DNA of 64,000 nucleotides from Streptomyces netropsis (GTDB lineage: Bacteria > Actinomycetota > Actinomycetes > Streptomycetales > Streptomycetaceae): the NCBI RefSeq assembly GCF_014203545.1, contig NZ_JACHJG010000004.1, forward strand, positions 1 to 64,000, in the 5' to 3' direction. Position 1 is the first letter of the stretch, and each line of letters opens with the position of its first letter. Below the pieces are notes generated by a model that was not told the origin of the DNA, made no database searches, and was given only the letters and a program-made list of their open reading frames with translations. The translations under genes were made by a program, and so were the position numbers. This document shows, piece after piece, positions 8,848-17,737 of this stretch.

Positions 8848-9645
8848 ATGTCCAGACTCTCCGCCGTGTTGCGTGCTCTCGTCCTGCCCGTCGCCGCGGT
8901 CGTCGCCGTCGCGTCCGCGCCCTTGGCGCAGGCGCGGCCGGAACCGAGACCGCCGAAGGAGTTCGTGGCGCTCTCCGACGTCGATCCGACGATCCTGCAG
9001 GAGATGCGCTACTTCACCCCGCACAACTTCACCGGCCACCGCGTCGACGGCTACCGCCGCCCCCTGTGTCTGCTCACCCGCCCCGCCGCCGACGCCCTGC
9101 ACGAGGCTCAGCGCGCGCTGCTGCGCCGGGGTTACGGACTCAAGGTCTACGACTGCTACCGCCCGCAGCGCGCGGTCGACGACTTCGTGGCGTGGGCGAA
9201 GGACCTCGACGATCAGAGGATGAGGGCGGAGTTCTATCCGCGCGTGGCGAAGTCACGGCTGTTCCTGGACGGTTATATCGCCGAGAAGTCCGGGCACAGC
9301 AGGGGCAGCACCATGGATCTGACGATCGTGAAGCTGCCGGCCGTGCCGACCCGCCCGTACATCCCCGGGGAGTCTCTGGTGTCCTGCTACGCGCCGAAGG
9401 AGGAGCGGTTCCCCGACAACTCCGTCGACATGGGCACGGGGTACGACTGCTTCGACACGCTGTCGCACACCGCGGACCCGCGCGTCCAGGGTGCTCCGCG
9501 GGCGAACCGGATGCTGCTCAAGTCCGTGATGGAGAAGGCCGGTTTCGCCAACCTGGCCGAGGAGTGGTGGCACTACACGTACCGCGCGGAGCCGTTCCCC
9601 GACACGTATTTCGACTTCCCCGTCTCGCGGCGTCCGGCGCCTTGA
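8848..9645 (+). CDS. Secreted D-alanyl-D-alanine dipeptidase (VanX-type, M15D)
   Basis: The 265-residue product has an N-terminal signal peptide (basic n-region, LVLPVAAVVAVASAPLAQA hydrophobic core with AQA cleavage motif) and a zinc dipeptidase domain. Metal ligands of the M15D family are visible: His150 and Asp157 in SGHSRGSTMD, and His242 in EEWWHY with the catalytic Glu239. The family arginine lies in YDCYRPQR. It probably hydrolyses D-Ala-D-Ala released from peptidoglycan. No vanS, vanR, vanH or vanA genes are nearby, so housekeeping wall recycling is more likely than vancomycin resistance. The ATG at 8848 gives a sensible signal peptide; longer readings upstream are shadow sequence. 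Confidence 0.9.
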   Translation: MSRLSAVLRALVLPVAAVVAVASAPLAQARPEPRPPKEFVALSDVDPTILQEMRYFTPHNFTGHRVDGYRRPLCLLTRPAADALHEAQRALLRRGYGLKVYDCYRPQRAVDDFVAWAKDLDDQRMRAEFYPRVAKSRLFLDGYIAEKSGHSRGSTMDLTIVKLPAVPTRPYIPGESLVSCYAPKEERFPDNSVDMGTGYDCFDTLSHTADPRVQGAPRANRMLLKSVMEKAGFANLAEEWWHYTYRAEPFPDTYFDFPVSRRPAP

Positions 9646-9701
9646 CGCTCCGTCACGGCAGGTGAACACTGCCCGTTCGGACCACCGAGTCAGGAGATGC
9701 C

Positions 9702-11225
9702 ATGACGGACTCGTACGTCGCCGCGATCGATCAGGGCACCACCTCCAGTCGTTGCATCGTCTTCGACCGGGCCGGTGCGATCGTCGCCGTCGAGCAGCGT
9801 GAGCACCGGCAGATCTTCCCCCGGCCGGGCTGGGTGGAGCACGACGCGGCGGAGATCTGGACGAAGGTGCAGGCGGTGGTGGCGGGGGCGCTGGCCCGGG
9901 CGGGGCTGCGGGCCGACGAGCTGAGCGCGCTGGGCATCACCAATCAGCGCGAGACGACGGTCCTGTGGGACCGCACCACGGGCAAACCGGTGCACAACGC
10001 CATCGTCTGGCAGGACACCCGCACCTCCGCGCTCTGCCACGAGCTGGCATCGACGGCGCAGTGCGGCCAGGACCGGTTCCGGCAGGCCACCGGGCTGCCG
10101 TTGGCCAGCTATTTCTCGGGGCCCAAGGTCGCCTGGCTGCTGGACCACGTGCCGGGGCTGCGGCGGCGCGCGGAGAACGGTGAGATCGCGTTCGGCACCG
10201 TGGACTCGTGGCTGATCTGGAACCTGACGGGCGGCACGGACGGCGGGACGCACGTCACGGACGTCACCAACGCCTCCCGCACGATGCTGATGAACCTCGC
10301 GACCCTCCAGTGGGACCCCGCGATCCTGGGCGCGATGAACATCCCGGAGGCGGTGCTGCCGGAGATCCGGTCCTCCTCGGAGGTGTACGGGCGGGCCGTC
10401 GGGCGGCTCGCCGGGGTGCCGGTGGCGTCGGCGCTCGGCGATCAGCAGGCGGCGGTCTTCGGGCAGACCTGTTTCGGGGTGGGCGAGGCCAAGAACACGT
10501 ACGGCACGGGCAGTTTCCTGCTGCTGAACACCGGCGAGCGGCCCGTCGCGTCGAAGAACGGGCTGCTGACGACCGTGGGGTACCGGCTCGGTGGCGAGCC
10601 GCCGGTCTACTGCCTGGAGGGGTCGATCGCCGTGACCGGCTCGCTGGTGCAGTGGTTCCGCGACCAACTGGGGCTGATCCGCTCGGCCGACGAGATCGAG
10701 CCCTTGGCGGCGAGCGTGCCGGACAACGGCGGCGCGTACATCGTCCCCGCGTTCTCGGGTCTGTACGCGCCGTACTGGCGCTCCGACGCCCGTGGGGTGA
10801 TCACCGGGCTGACGGGATACGTCACGAAGGCGCATCTGGCGCGGGCCGTGCTGGAGGCGACGAGCTGGCAGACGCGTGAGGTCGTGGACGCGATGTACCA
10901 GGACTCGGGGGTGCGGATCACCTCGCTCAAGGTGGACGGCGGGATGACGGTCAACGGTCTGCTGATGCAGCATCAGGCCGATGTGCTGGGTGTGCCGGTG
11001 ATCCGGCCGGTGATCTCGGAGACGACGTGCCTGGGCGCGGCGTACGCGGCGGGGCTCGCCACGGGCGTCTGGCGGAACCCTGAGGAGCTGCGGTCGCATT
11101 GGCGGCGCGACGCGGAGTGGACGCCGCGGCTGGGGGCGGCGGCGCGGGAGGGCGAGTACCGCAACTGGCGCAAGGCCGTGGAGCGCAGCTTCGGCTGGCA
11201 CGAGGAGCCTGCGGCCGGGGCTTAA
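9702..11225 (+). CDS. glpK: Glycerol kinase
   Basis: The 507-residue enzyme phosphorylates glycerol to sn-glycerol 3-phosphate with ATP. It is a full-length FGGY-family kinase: N-terminal phosphate loop [10 protein letters not shown], glycerol-binding segment GITNQRET and the typical NAIVWQDTR, and the second FGGY signature [10 protein letters not shown] in the C-terminal half. CAGGAGATGCC precedes the ATG. No glpF or glpD lies beside it, so this may be a second, solitary glycerol kinase copy of the genome; that is inference. Confidence 0.95.
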   Translation: MTDSYVAAIDQGTTSSRCIVFDRAGAIVAVEQREHRQIFPRPGWVEHDAAEIWTKVQAVVAGALARAGLRADELSALGITNQRETTVLWDRTTGKPVHNAIVWQDTRTSALCHELASTAQCGQDRFRQATGLPLASYFSGPKVAWLLDHVPGLRRRAENGEIAFGTVDSWLIWNLTGGTDGGTHVTDVTNASRTMLMNLATLQWDPAILGAMNIPEAVLPEIRSSSEVYGRAVGRLAGVPVASALGDQQAAVFGQTCFGVGEAKNTYGTGSFLLLNTGERPVASKNGLLTTVGYRLGGEPPVYCLEGSIAVTGSLVQWFRDQLGLIRSADEIEPLAASVPDNGGAYIVPAFSGLYAPYWRSDARGVITGLTGYVTKAHLARAVLEATSWQTREVVDAMYQDSGVRITSLKVDGGMTVNGLLMQHQADVLGVPVIRPVISETTCLGAAYAAGLATGVWRNPEELRSHWRRDAEWTPRLGAAAREGEYRNWRKAVERSFGWHEEPAAGA

Positions 11226-11302
11226 GGTCCACCCGGTCCACCCGGTGGATCTTTGACTACGGCCGTCTCCGCCGCCCGCGGCGGCGGGCGCCCTACGGGC
11301 GC

Positions 11303-11323
11303 GTCCTCAAACGCCGGACGGGC
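11303..11323. repeat. Streptomyces extragenic repeat unit (GTCCTCAAACGCCGGACGGGC)
   Basis: This 21-base unit is nearly identical to three units at 18439-18537 (one forward, two inverted; A/G difference at one position). Such 'TTGAGGAC' palindromic units occur between genes throughout Streptomyces chromosomes. Here it sits between the convergent glpK and cvnD ends, beside a GGTCCACCCGG repeat just after glpK that may fold as a terminator. Confidence 0.7.
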
Positions 11324-11335
11324 TTGATTCCGCGT

Positions 11336-11947
11336 TCATACGGCAGCCGCCCGGCGGCGGGCGGCGCCGGTCGCCATGGCGTGCTCGACGACGGATATCA
11401 GGACCTGCTTGGCGGAGTCGCGCTCGCGGGCGTCGCACATGACGACGGGGACCTCGGGGTCGAGGTCGAGGGCCTCGCGCACGGTCTCCTCGGGGTAGCG
11501 GGCGGCGCCGTCGAAGACGTTGACGGCGAGGGTGAAGGGGATGTCGCGCCGCTCGAAGTAGTCGACGGCGGCGAAGCAGTCAGCGAGCCGCCGGGTGTCC
11601 GCGAGGACGACCGCGCCGAGCGCGCCCTGCGCCAGCTCGTCCCAGAGGAACCAGAAGCGGTCCTGGCCGGGGGTGCCGAAGAGGTAGAGGACGAGGTCGT
11701 CGCGGAGGGTGATGCGGCCGAAGTCCATGGCGACCGTGGTGGTGCGTTTGCCTTCGACGCCGTGGGTGTCGTCGACGGGGCGGCCCGCCTCGGTCAGCAC
11801 CTCCTCGGTGCGCAAGGGTCTGATCTCGCTCACCGCGCCCACGAGCGTGGTCTTCCCGACCCCGAAACCGCCCGCGACCAGGAGCTTGAGGGTCACCGGG
11901 TCGGTGGCGGAGCGTATGCGGCCGCGGTCGAAGCGCCTGAACACCAT
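11336..11947 (-). CDS. cvnD: Conservon small GTP-binding protein CvnD
   Basis: The 203-residue protein is a Ras-like GTPase of the conservon (MglA-related) group. A P-loop GGFGVGKTTLV lies near residue 20, a G3-like region LYLFGTPGQDRF in the middle, and there is no membrane segment. In characterised conservons the D protein cooperates with the membrane kinase-like CvnA, the roadblock protein CvnB and the DUF742 protein CvnC as a G-protein-like signalling complex. The ATG at 11947 is preceded by GAGGAGGAAG. It is the last gene of the set; unusually a 138-base gap separates it from cvnC, whereas the other genes overlap. Confidence 0.9.
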   Translation of the reverse strand: MVFRRFDRGRIRSATDPVTLKLLVAGGFGVGKTTLVGAVSEIRPLRTEEVLTEAGRPVDDTHGVEGKRTTTVAMDFGRITLRDDLVLYLFGTPGQDRFWFLWDELAQGALGAVVLADTRRLADCFAAVDYFERRDIPFTLAVNVFDGAARYPEETVREALDLDPEVPVVMCDARERDSAKQVLISVVEHAMATGAARRRAAAV

Positions 11948-12085
11948 GGTTTCTTCCTCCTCTTCAGGTTCAGTGCGGTATCGCGCTCCCCCGTGGATGT
12001 GATCGTTCCGCACGGACCACGGCCCCGACAAGTCCCCACGGGCGGCAGTTGGGACTCCTCGGGCGCCGGGCCCGCGGGCGCGGGG

Positions 12086-12610
12086 TCACAGCGCCCGCAG
12101 GCCGTCGATCACCTCGCGCAGCACGCTCTCGTCGGGCAGTTCCGCCGGGGGAACCGGCCGGGAGACCCGTACCAGCTCGGCGTCGATCAGGTCTCCGACG
12201 AGGACCCGGACCACACCGACCGGCAGATCGAGCCCGGCGGCCAGCTCGGCGATGGACTGCGGTGCGTCGCGGCTGAGGTCGACGATGTCGAGGTGTTCCG
12301 GTGACAGCGTCTGGTCGGCGATGGCGTGCGCGCCGCCGGGGTGGTCGGCCAGGCTCTCGTCGGCGACGACGACCGCGATCAGGTCGAGCTTGGCCTCGGC
12401 GGCGCTGCGGGTGCGTCCCCGGGTCATCGCGTACGGGCGTACGACGGGGCCCGCCGCGTCGTCGTACCAGCGGGCGGCGGGCTCCCCCGTCCCGGGCGCC
12501 CCGCGGTGGGAGTGGGCCGCTGCCCGCGAGGGCGCGGTGGCCGGGGGCCCGGGGGGTGTCGGTGCCCCCCGGGCGGACCCGGTGCCGTCTCCGGTCATGC
12601 CGGCCGTCAC
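12086..12610 (-). CDS. cvnC: Conservon DUF742 protein CvnC
   Basis: The 174-residue product has a disordered Pro, Gly and Ala-rich N-terminal third, then a DUF742 winged-helix-like domain starting near VRPYAMTRGRTR and running to the C-terminus (LSRDAPQSIAELAAGLDLPVG is the family core). Its GTG start overlaps the cvnB stop as GTGA, so translation is coupled. In conservons CvnC is thought to bridge CvnB and CvnD. A second in-frame ATG four codons in is a possible alternative start. Confidence 0.9.
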   Translation of the reverse strand: MTAGMTGDGTGSARGAPTPPGPPATAPSRAAAHSHRGAPGTGEPAARWYDDAAGPVVRPYAMTRGRTRSAAEAKLDLIAVVVADESLADHPGGAHAIADQTLSPEHLDIVDLSRDAPQSIAELAAGLDLPVGVVRVLVGDLIDAELVRVSRPVPPAELPDESVLREVIDGLRAL

Positions 12611-13068
12611 TCGTCGGCGGCCACGCCGGTCCGCGGAGCGGTGCCCAGGTGTGCGCCCACACGCTTGACGAGCAGCGTCATCTCGTAGGCGACCAGCCCG
12701 ATGTCGGACTCCGCGTCCGCGAGCACGGCCAGGCAGCTGCCGTCGCCGGCGGCGGTGACGAACAGAAAGGCCTCGTCCAGCTCGACCATGGTCTGGCGGA
12801 CGTCGCCGGCCTCGAAGTGCCGGCCCACGCCCTTGGCGAGGCTGTGGAAGCCGGAGGCGACGGCGGCCAGATGTTCGCCGTCCTCACGGGTGAGGCCCTT
12901 CGAGGCGCCGGTGGGCAGGCCGTCGCCGGAGAGGACGAGGGCCTTGCTGATGCTGCCGACGCGCTCGACCAGGTCGTCGAGGAGCCAGCTCAGCTCCCCC
13001 GTGCCGGTCTGCTGTTCTTTGCTCTGCCCGGTTGGGGCAGTGCGTATCGCGGCCTTCGGTGCGGTCAT
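12607..13068 (-). CDS. cvnB: Conservon roadblock/LC7 protein CvnB
   Basis: The 153-residue protein carries a roadblock/LC7 domain, the fold of MglB-type GTPase-activating partners. LSWLLDDLVERVGSISKALVLSGDG marks the start of the domain near residue 26. Its ATG overlaps the cvnA stop as ATGA, and its own stop overlaps the cvnC GTG, giving a translationally coupled A-B-C chain. It is expected to act in the cytoplasm as regulator of the CvnD GTPase. Confidence 0.92.
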   Translation of the reverse strand: MTAPKAAIRTAPTGQSKEQQTGTGELSWLLDDLVERVGSISKALVLSGDGLPTGASKGLTREDGEHLAAVASGFHSLAKGVGRHFEAGDVRQTMVELDEAFLFVTAAGDGSCLAVLADAESDIGLVAYEMTLLVKRVGAHLGTAPRTGVAADE

Positions 13069-15719
13069 CGACCGTCCCCCTCAGATGTTGTTCCTGGTGC
13101 TGCTGTTCCCGGTGGGTCCGCCTCATTCTCCTCCCGGCCGCGCTGCCAACCACGCTGGAGGGCCGCCATCTTGGCCCGTACCTCGTCGGCGTCGCGGAGG
13201 GGGCAGGGGTCGGCGGGGGCCGGGGGCGGTCCGGACCGGGCCGCCGGGTCGTCCTTCAGCTGCGGGGCGAGGCTGGCCTGGCGTACGCGCCGGGGCAGCC
13301 CTCCGGTCGGCGTCCGCTCCTCGTCCGGCTCCCCGGCGGTGTCCTTGGCGGGCTCGCGCGCCTCGCCCGCCTCCCCGCCCGCCTCGGCGTCGTCGATCCG
13401 CCGCCCGTGGTCGGAGACCAGGACGGGGGATCTGCGGCGCGGCAGCGGGGCGAGCGCGTCGCTGGCCTGGTGGTGCTGCTCGGCACCGGGGTCCCCAGCT
13501 GGAGGGGCCAGGGGGGCCGCGGTGGCACGGCGCGGGATGGGCCAGCCGTTCTCGCCGTCGTGCCAGCTCTCGTCCGCCTCGTCGTCGAACAGGGAGAGCG
13601 GCGGTTCGAGTTCGACCGGCAGGCTCTTCTGAGCGACCCAGCTCCGGACGGGCCGGTCGGTCCGGTCCGGGCCGGCCGGGGGCACGGGGGCCAGCGGTGG
13701 GCGGCGGGTGAGCGGGAGCGTCCCGCCCCGCTCGGCGGGCGTCCCGGGCGACGTGGTCTGCGCGCCGGTGTCGTCCTCGTCACGGCCCCGGCCCTTGCCC
13801 GTCTTGGTGCCCCCTCCGGCACCCACCACCGTCTCGGTGAGCAGCGTCGTGGGGATGAAGACGACGGCGGTGGTGCCGCCGTAGGGGGAGGGCTGGAGGG
13901 AGACCCGTACGCCTTGGCGCTGGGCGAGCCGGCTGACCACGAACAGGCCGAGGCGGTCGGTGTCGGACAGCTCGAACTCCGGGGTCTCGGCGAGCCGGAG
14001 GTTGGCTTCGAGCATGGCGTCGGGGGCCATGCCGAGGCCACGGTCGTGGATCTCGAGCGTGAAGCCGTTGGCGACCCGCTCGCCGACGACCTGGACCGCG
14101 GTGTGCGGTGGGGAGAAGACGGTCGCGTTCTCCAGCAGTTCGGCGAGGAGGTGGGTGAGGTCGGCGACGGCGGGCCCGTGGACGGCCAGCCTGGGCAGGC
14201 GGCGCACCTCGACGCGCCGGTAGTCCTCGACCTCGCCGACCGCGGCCCGGACGACGTCCATCAGCTGGATGGGTTTGCGCCACTGCCGGGAGGGTGCGGC
14301 GCCGGAGAGGATGACGAGGCCCTCGGCGTGGCGGCGCATGCGGGTGGTGAGGTGGTCGAGGCGGAAGAGGTCGGCGAGTTCGTCGGTGTCCTCGGTACGG
14401 CGTTCCATGGTGTCGAGGAGCGTCAGCTGGCGGTGCAGCAGGACCTGGCTGCGGCGGGCGAGGTTGACGAAGACGTCGGAGACGCCGCGGCGCATGTCGG
14501 CCTGTTTCACGGCGGCCTCGACGGCGGCGCGCTGGAGGGTGTTGAGGGCCTGGCCGACCTGGCCGAGTTCGTCGGCGCCGTATTCGAGGCGGGGGGCCTC
14601 GGTCTCGATGTCGACCGTCTCGCCGGCGGCGAGGCGGCGCATCACGCTGGGCAGCCGGATGCCGGAGACCTCGTGGGCCTCCTTGCGCAGTCGGCTGAGG
14701 TCCCGTACCAGGCCGCGGCCGATCTTGAAGGAGACGACGAGGGAACAGACGAGGGCGGCGAGGCCGAGGACGCCCGCGGCGGCGGCCTTGGCGAGGACGC
14801 CGACGGCGACGGGCTCGACGCGGTCCGCGTAGCGGTTGCCGGCGTCGATGCCCATCCGGCCGAGGTCGTCGAGGACCGGGCCGATGGTGTGCTGCCAGCG
14901 CTGGGGGTCGACCGCGTGGGTGGCCCGGCCGGCGCCGGCGAGGATCACGGCGTCCTCGGCGGTGCGCAGCGCCTGGGCGTTGGTGCCGCGCCAGTAGTCC
15001 TCGTAGATCTTCTGGTCGGCGACGGGCAGGACGGGCAGGTTGTTGTTGTAGAGGACCCGGCGCTCGGCGACGTGGTCGGAGAAGGCGCGCAGGTCCTGGC
15101 GGCTCATGCTGCCCGCGGCGAACGCGGAGGCGAGCAGGGCGTCCTCGCGGGAGACGGCCTCGCGGGCCCGGGTGATCCCGACCAGGGCACGGCCCTCTCG
15201 GTCCAGGTCGTCGTCCTGGACGGCGCTCAGGCTGCCGAGGAAGGCGTAGTACGGCTCGATGAGGTCGTTGTACGCCTGGAAGGCGCCGTAGCGGGAGACG
15301 GTGTTGTCGTCGACCTTGCGGCGGATGTCCTCGATGGTCTCGAGGCTCTTCTCGATGGCGGTGAAGCGGGCCCGGGCGGTGTCGTCCACCTCGTCGCGGA
15401 CGCCGTCGGCCGCGCCGGAGCGGAAGGTGGCGACCATCCTGTCGGTGGTGCGCTGCCGCTGGCGCAGGGCGGCCTGGGCATCGGACCGGCGGGGGTCGGC
15501 GAGGTGGACGAGGGTCTGGCGGCGCTCCTGTTGCAGGGAACGCACCAGGTCGTCGGCGGGGTAACCGATTTTGCGCATCGCGTCGGCGACACCGAGCAGC
15601 TGCAACGCCTCGCTGCCGGTGATCACGGTGGCGAAGGCCCACAGGCCGGTCAGGGACACCAGTGGCACCAGCAGCAACGCCACGATCTTCCGGCGGATCG
15701 ACTTCCCGCGAAAGCGCAT
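13065..15719 (-). CDS. cvnA: Conservon sensor histidine-kinase-like protein CvnA (NIT-HAMP-HATPase)
   Basis: The 884-residue membrane protein starts with a basic segment and a first transmembrane helix (IVALLLVPLVSLTGLWAFATV, about residues 12-32). An extracytoplasmic nitrate/nitrite-sensor-like (NIT) region follows to about residue 300, then a second helix (AAGVLGLAALVCSLVVSF), a HAMP-like linker, and a HATPase_c domain with N-box LLAELLENATVFSPP near residues 520-535. The C-terminal quarter is disordered and Pro, Arg and Asp-rich. No response regulator is linked, as is usual for conservons. It heads the cvnABCD operon, divergent from a small membrane-protein gene across 400 bases with phased repeats. 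Confidence 0.92.
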   Translation of the reverse strand: MRFRGKSIRRKIVALLLVPLVSLTGLWAFATVITGSEALQLLGVADAMRKIGYPADDLVRSLQQERRQTLVHLADPRRSDAQAALRQRQRTTDRMVATFRSGAADGVRDEVDDTARARFTAIEKSLETIEDIRRKVDDNTVSRYGAFQAYNDLIEPYYAFLGSLSAVQDDDLDREGRALVGITRAREAVSREDALLASAFAAGSMSRQDLRAFSDHVAERRVLYNNNLPVLPVADQKIYEDYWRGTNAQALRTAEDAVILAGAGRATHAVDPQRWQHTIGPVLDDLGRMGIDAGNRYADRVEPVAVGVLAKAAAAGVLGLAALVCSLVVSFKIGRGLVRDLSRLRKEAHEVSGIRLPSVMRRLAAGETVDIETEAPRLEYGADELGQVGQALNTLQRAAVEAAVKQADMRRGVSDVFVNLARRSQVLLHRQLTLLDTMERRTEDTDELADLFRLDHLTTRMRRHAEGLVILSGAAPSRQWRKPIQLMDVVRAAVGEVEDYRRVEVRRLPRLAVHGPAVADLTHLLAELLENATVFSPPHTAVQVVGERVANGFTLEIHDRGLGMAPDAMLEANLRLAETPEFELSDTDRLGLFVVSRLAQRQGVRVSLQPSPYGGTTAVVFIPTTLLTETVVGAGGGTKTGKGRGRDEDDTGAQTTSPGTPAERGGTLPLTRRPPLAPVPPAGPDRTDRPVRSWVAQKSLPVELEPPLSLFDDEADESWHDGENGWPIPRRATAAPLAPPAGDPGAEQHHQASDALAPLPRRRSPVLVSDHGRRIDDAEAGGEAGEAREPAKDTAGEPDEERTPTGGLPRRVRQASLAPQLKDDPAARSGPPPAPADPCPLRDADEVRAKMAALQRGWQRGREENEADPPGTAAPGTTSEGDGR

Positions 15720-16121
15720 GGCCTCCCCTACGTGAACCCCGGCGCGCGGGGGTGGTGTTCCGACGGATAACGCGGCGTGAGCCTACTACTGCGTTGCGCT
15801 CTGATCGAAGGCCAGTGCGGCCGTCGAACCGGTTGCGGCGGGACGGGCGTCACCAGTTGTCCGGTGATTCCCCGACTTTCCCCCCGCGCAGCGGCGGCCC
15901 GGGGCCCGCCCGCGGCAGGTCACCCAACCGGCCGAACTGGCTGGAATTACCCTCCCCACGGGAACCATCGGGCCTGGTCGATCGCTCTTTGAAGGGGCGA
16001 GCCGGACGGGACGACGACGGTGTCCCAGCCGATGCCCCCACCTTTGGAATGCTTTTGGATCGTTTTGGAATCCTTTTGGAAGCGGCCCGAACGGGGCAGC
16101 CAATGGGGGAGGTGAGCCGTC
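15720..16121. other. Divergent intergenic region between cvnA and the small membrane gene
   Basis: No gene is supported. The region must contain the promoters of cvnA (leftward) and of the gene at 16122 (rightward). Its only striking element is the phased repeat cluster at 16041-16082. Confidence 0.6.
16041..16082. promoter_or_regulatory. Four helically phased TTTTGGAAT-like repeats (operator candidate)
   Basis: Four copies of a TTTTGGA(A)T-like word follow one another every 10 to 11 bases (CTTTGGAATG, CTTTTGGATCG, TTTTGGAATC, CTTTTGGAAG). This places each copy on the same face of the helix in an otherwise G+C-rich region. They lie about 40 bases before the start of the rightward gene and could bind a head-to-tail oligomerising regulator. 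BldC-type proteins bind such A/T-rich direct repeats; that link is inference. Confidence 0.5.
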
Positions 16122-16472
16122 ATGGACCAGGATCGCGACATCCGCCCGTACGCGCGCAGGCCGTTGTGGGTGGAGGAGCCGGCCAAGCGGCCGAGGATGC
16201 CCGATCCGGTCCGTGACTCCGCGGTGCGCGCGGTGCTCGTCATCGCGGTGACGCTGGTGCAGGCCATGGTCGCGGCGCTGTTCACCCTCGTCGGTTCCTG
16301 GCTCGCGCTGCCCGCGTTGCTGTGCACGGTGGCGAGCGTCGTGGCGGCGACGTGGGCGGTGCTGGACGTGTGGGTGACCCGGCAGGTGTGGCGCCAGCGC
16401 CACGGCGTGGTGTCGGTGCCCAGCAGTTCGGCGCGCGAGATGCGCAGAGCACGCCGACCACGCTTCCCCTGA
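16122..16472 (+). CDS. Small membrane protein with two transmembrane helices, unknown function
   Basis: The 116-residue protein has a charged N-terminus, two hydrophobic helices (AVLVIAVTLVQAMVAALF, about residues 40-57, and WLALPALLCTVASVVAATWAV, about 63-83), and a basic C-terminal tail (ending RRARRPRFP). I do not recognise a family. A strong GGGGGAGGTGA site lies just before the ATG. It is divergent from cvnA and is followed 77 bases on by the methyltransferase gene in the same direction. Confidence 0.75.
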   Translation: MDQDRDIRPYARRPLWVEEPAKRPRMPDPVRDSAVRAVLVIAVTLVQAMVAALFTLVGSWLALPALLCTVASVVAATWAVLDVWVTRQVWRQRHGVVSVPSSSAREMRRARRPRFP

Positions 16473-16549
16473 TCGTCAACAGGCGGGTAGGTTCGGGAGT
16501 TGACGGTGTGTCGGCCGTGCGCGGCGGTCGGCCGGAGGGGGCGTCACGG

Positions 16550-17704
16550 ATGTCGGATCGGGAACAGGCAGTGCGTCGGATTCCGTCGATCCTCGGGGAC
16601 CCGGGCTGGACGGTGTGCCTGGTCGGCGAGGAGCAGTCGGGCAAGCTCGCGCAGGTGACCGCGGGGCTGCGGCACGGGCCGGATCCGAGCGGCTCGGGCA
16701 AGCGCATCACCTCCGGCTTCTCCTACTGGGGCCTGGAGTCGACGGTGGCGTGGGCCCACGCGTGCAACGACCTGTACTACCCGGTGATGCGCGAGAGCAT
16801 CGGCTCCTTCAGCCGCCGCTGGCGCGCGATGACACAGACGCTGCCCGACGGGCCGCTGCACTATGTGAGCCTGGGGCCCGGCACCGGCCAGAAGGACCAG
16901 GCGCTGCTGAGATACCTCGACAGCCGGGGCCGCTCGGGCTGCTACATCCCGGTCGACGTGAGCGCCGAGATGCTGCGGCTGGCGCAGCGCGAGGCGCTGG
17001 AGCACCTGCACGTGCCGCCCGCCGACGTGCTGCCGGTGCAGCTGGACTTCTCGATGCCCGCCAACCTCGACCGGCTGTGCACCCTGATCCGGCACGCGGT
17101 GGGCGACGAACCGGTCGTGTACTCGCTGCTGGGCAATACGCTCGCCAACTTCGACAACGACACCCAGTTGCTGGCCCTCCTCGCCGAGAAGCTGCTGCGC
17201 CCGCAGGACCGCTTCCTGCTGGAGGTGGCCAGCACGGCCGGGCAGGACGAGGCGGCGGCGCGCGCGGCGGCCCACGAGTACGAGAACAGCCCGCGCTTCC
17301 GGGAGTTCGTCACCAGCGCCCTGATGCAGTACACCGACCTCCAGATCGACATGAACAGCCTCACCTGCGAGGGGCTGGTCGAGGACGACCGGGCGCTGAA
17401 GATCAAGGTGATCTACCGCAACCGCACGGGCGGTCCGCTGGAGCTGACGCTGCCCGACCGCAGCACGGTGCCGTTCCCCGACCAGGACACCATCCGGCTG
17501 CTCCTCAGCCGCAAGTACACCCTGGCCGGTCTGGAGAAGATGCTGGTGGACGCGCGGGTGACGAAGGTGGGCGAGACCCACGACGTCGGGCACGCCGCCT
17601 TCGACCGGCCCGCGTTCGGGCTGGCGTTGCTGATGCTCCAGTCCGCCGACGTACCGCCTCCGCCGGAGCCCCGTGCCCCCGGGCCCAATCCGTTCCGCGA
17701 CTGA
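16550..17704 (+). CDS. EgtD-like SAM-dependent methyltransferase (histidine N-alpha-methyltransferase family)
   Basis: The 384-residue protein resembles the Methyltransf_33/EgtD fold. A SAM-binding motif LHYVSLGPGTGQKD is followed by VPVDVSAEMLRLAQRE and an LLGNTLANFD segment typical of the family, with a C-terminal beta-rich lid. EgtD makes hercynine, the first ergothioneine intermediate. No egtA, egtB, egtC or egtE lies in this window, and the substrate-pocket residues cannot be judged by eye, so a different amine substrate is possible. The N-terminal 60 residues (GDPGWTVCLVGEEQSGKLAQV) are additional to the core. The ATG at 16550 has GGAGGGGG upstream; longer frames upstream overlap the preceding gene. 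Confidence 0.78.
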   Translation: MSDREQAVRRIPSILGDPGWTVCLVGEEQSGKLAQVTAGLRHGPDPSGSGKRITSGFSYWGLESTVAWAHACNDLYYPVMRESIGSFSRRWRAMTQTLPDGPLHYVSLGPGTGQKDQALLRYLDSRGRSGCYIPVDVSAEMLRLAQREALEHLHVPPADVLPVQLDFSMPANLDRLCTLIRHAVGDEPVVYSLLGNTLANFDNDTQLLALLAEKLLRPQDRFLLEVASTAGQDEAAARAAAHEYENSPRFREFVTSALMQYTDLQIDMNSLTCEGLVEDDRALKIKVIYRNRTGGPLELTLPDRSTVPFPDQDTIRLLLSRKYTLAGLEKMLVDARVTKVGETHDVGHAAFDRPAFGLALLMLQSADVPPPPEPRAPGPNPFRD

Positions 17705-17737
17705 CGGGCCGCGATGAGACGCCCGGGGGGACGTCCG

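Noticed and set aside
8848-9645. VanX-type gene considered as part of a vancomycin-resistance cluster
   Set aside because: No vanH, vanA or vanRS genes are adjacent; neighbours are a GH31 enzyme and glycerol kinase.
13032-15770. A 912-codon plus-strand open frame opposite cvnA
   Set aside because: Shadow frame; the minus strand shows transmembrane helices, HAMP and HATPase motifs.
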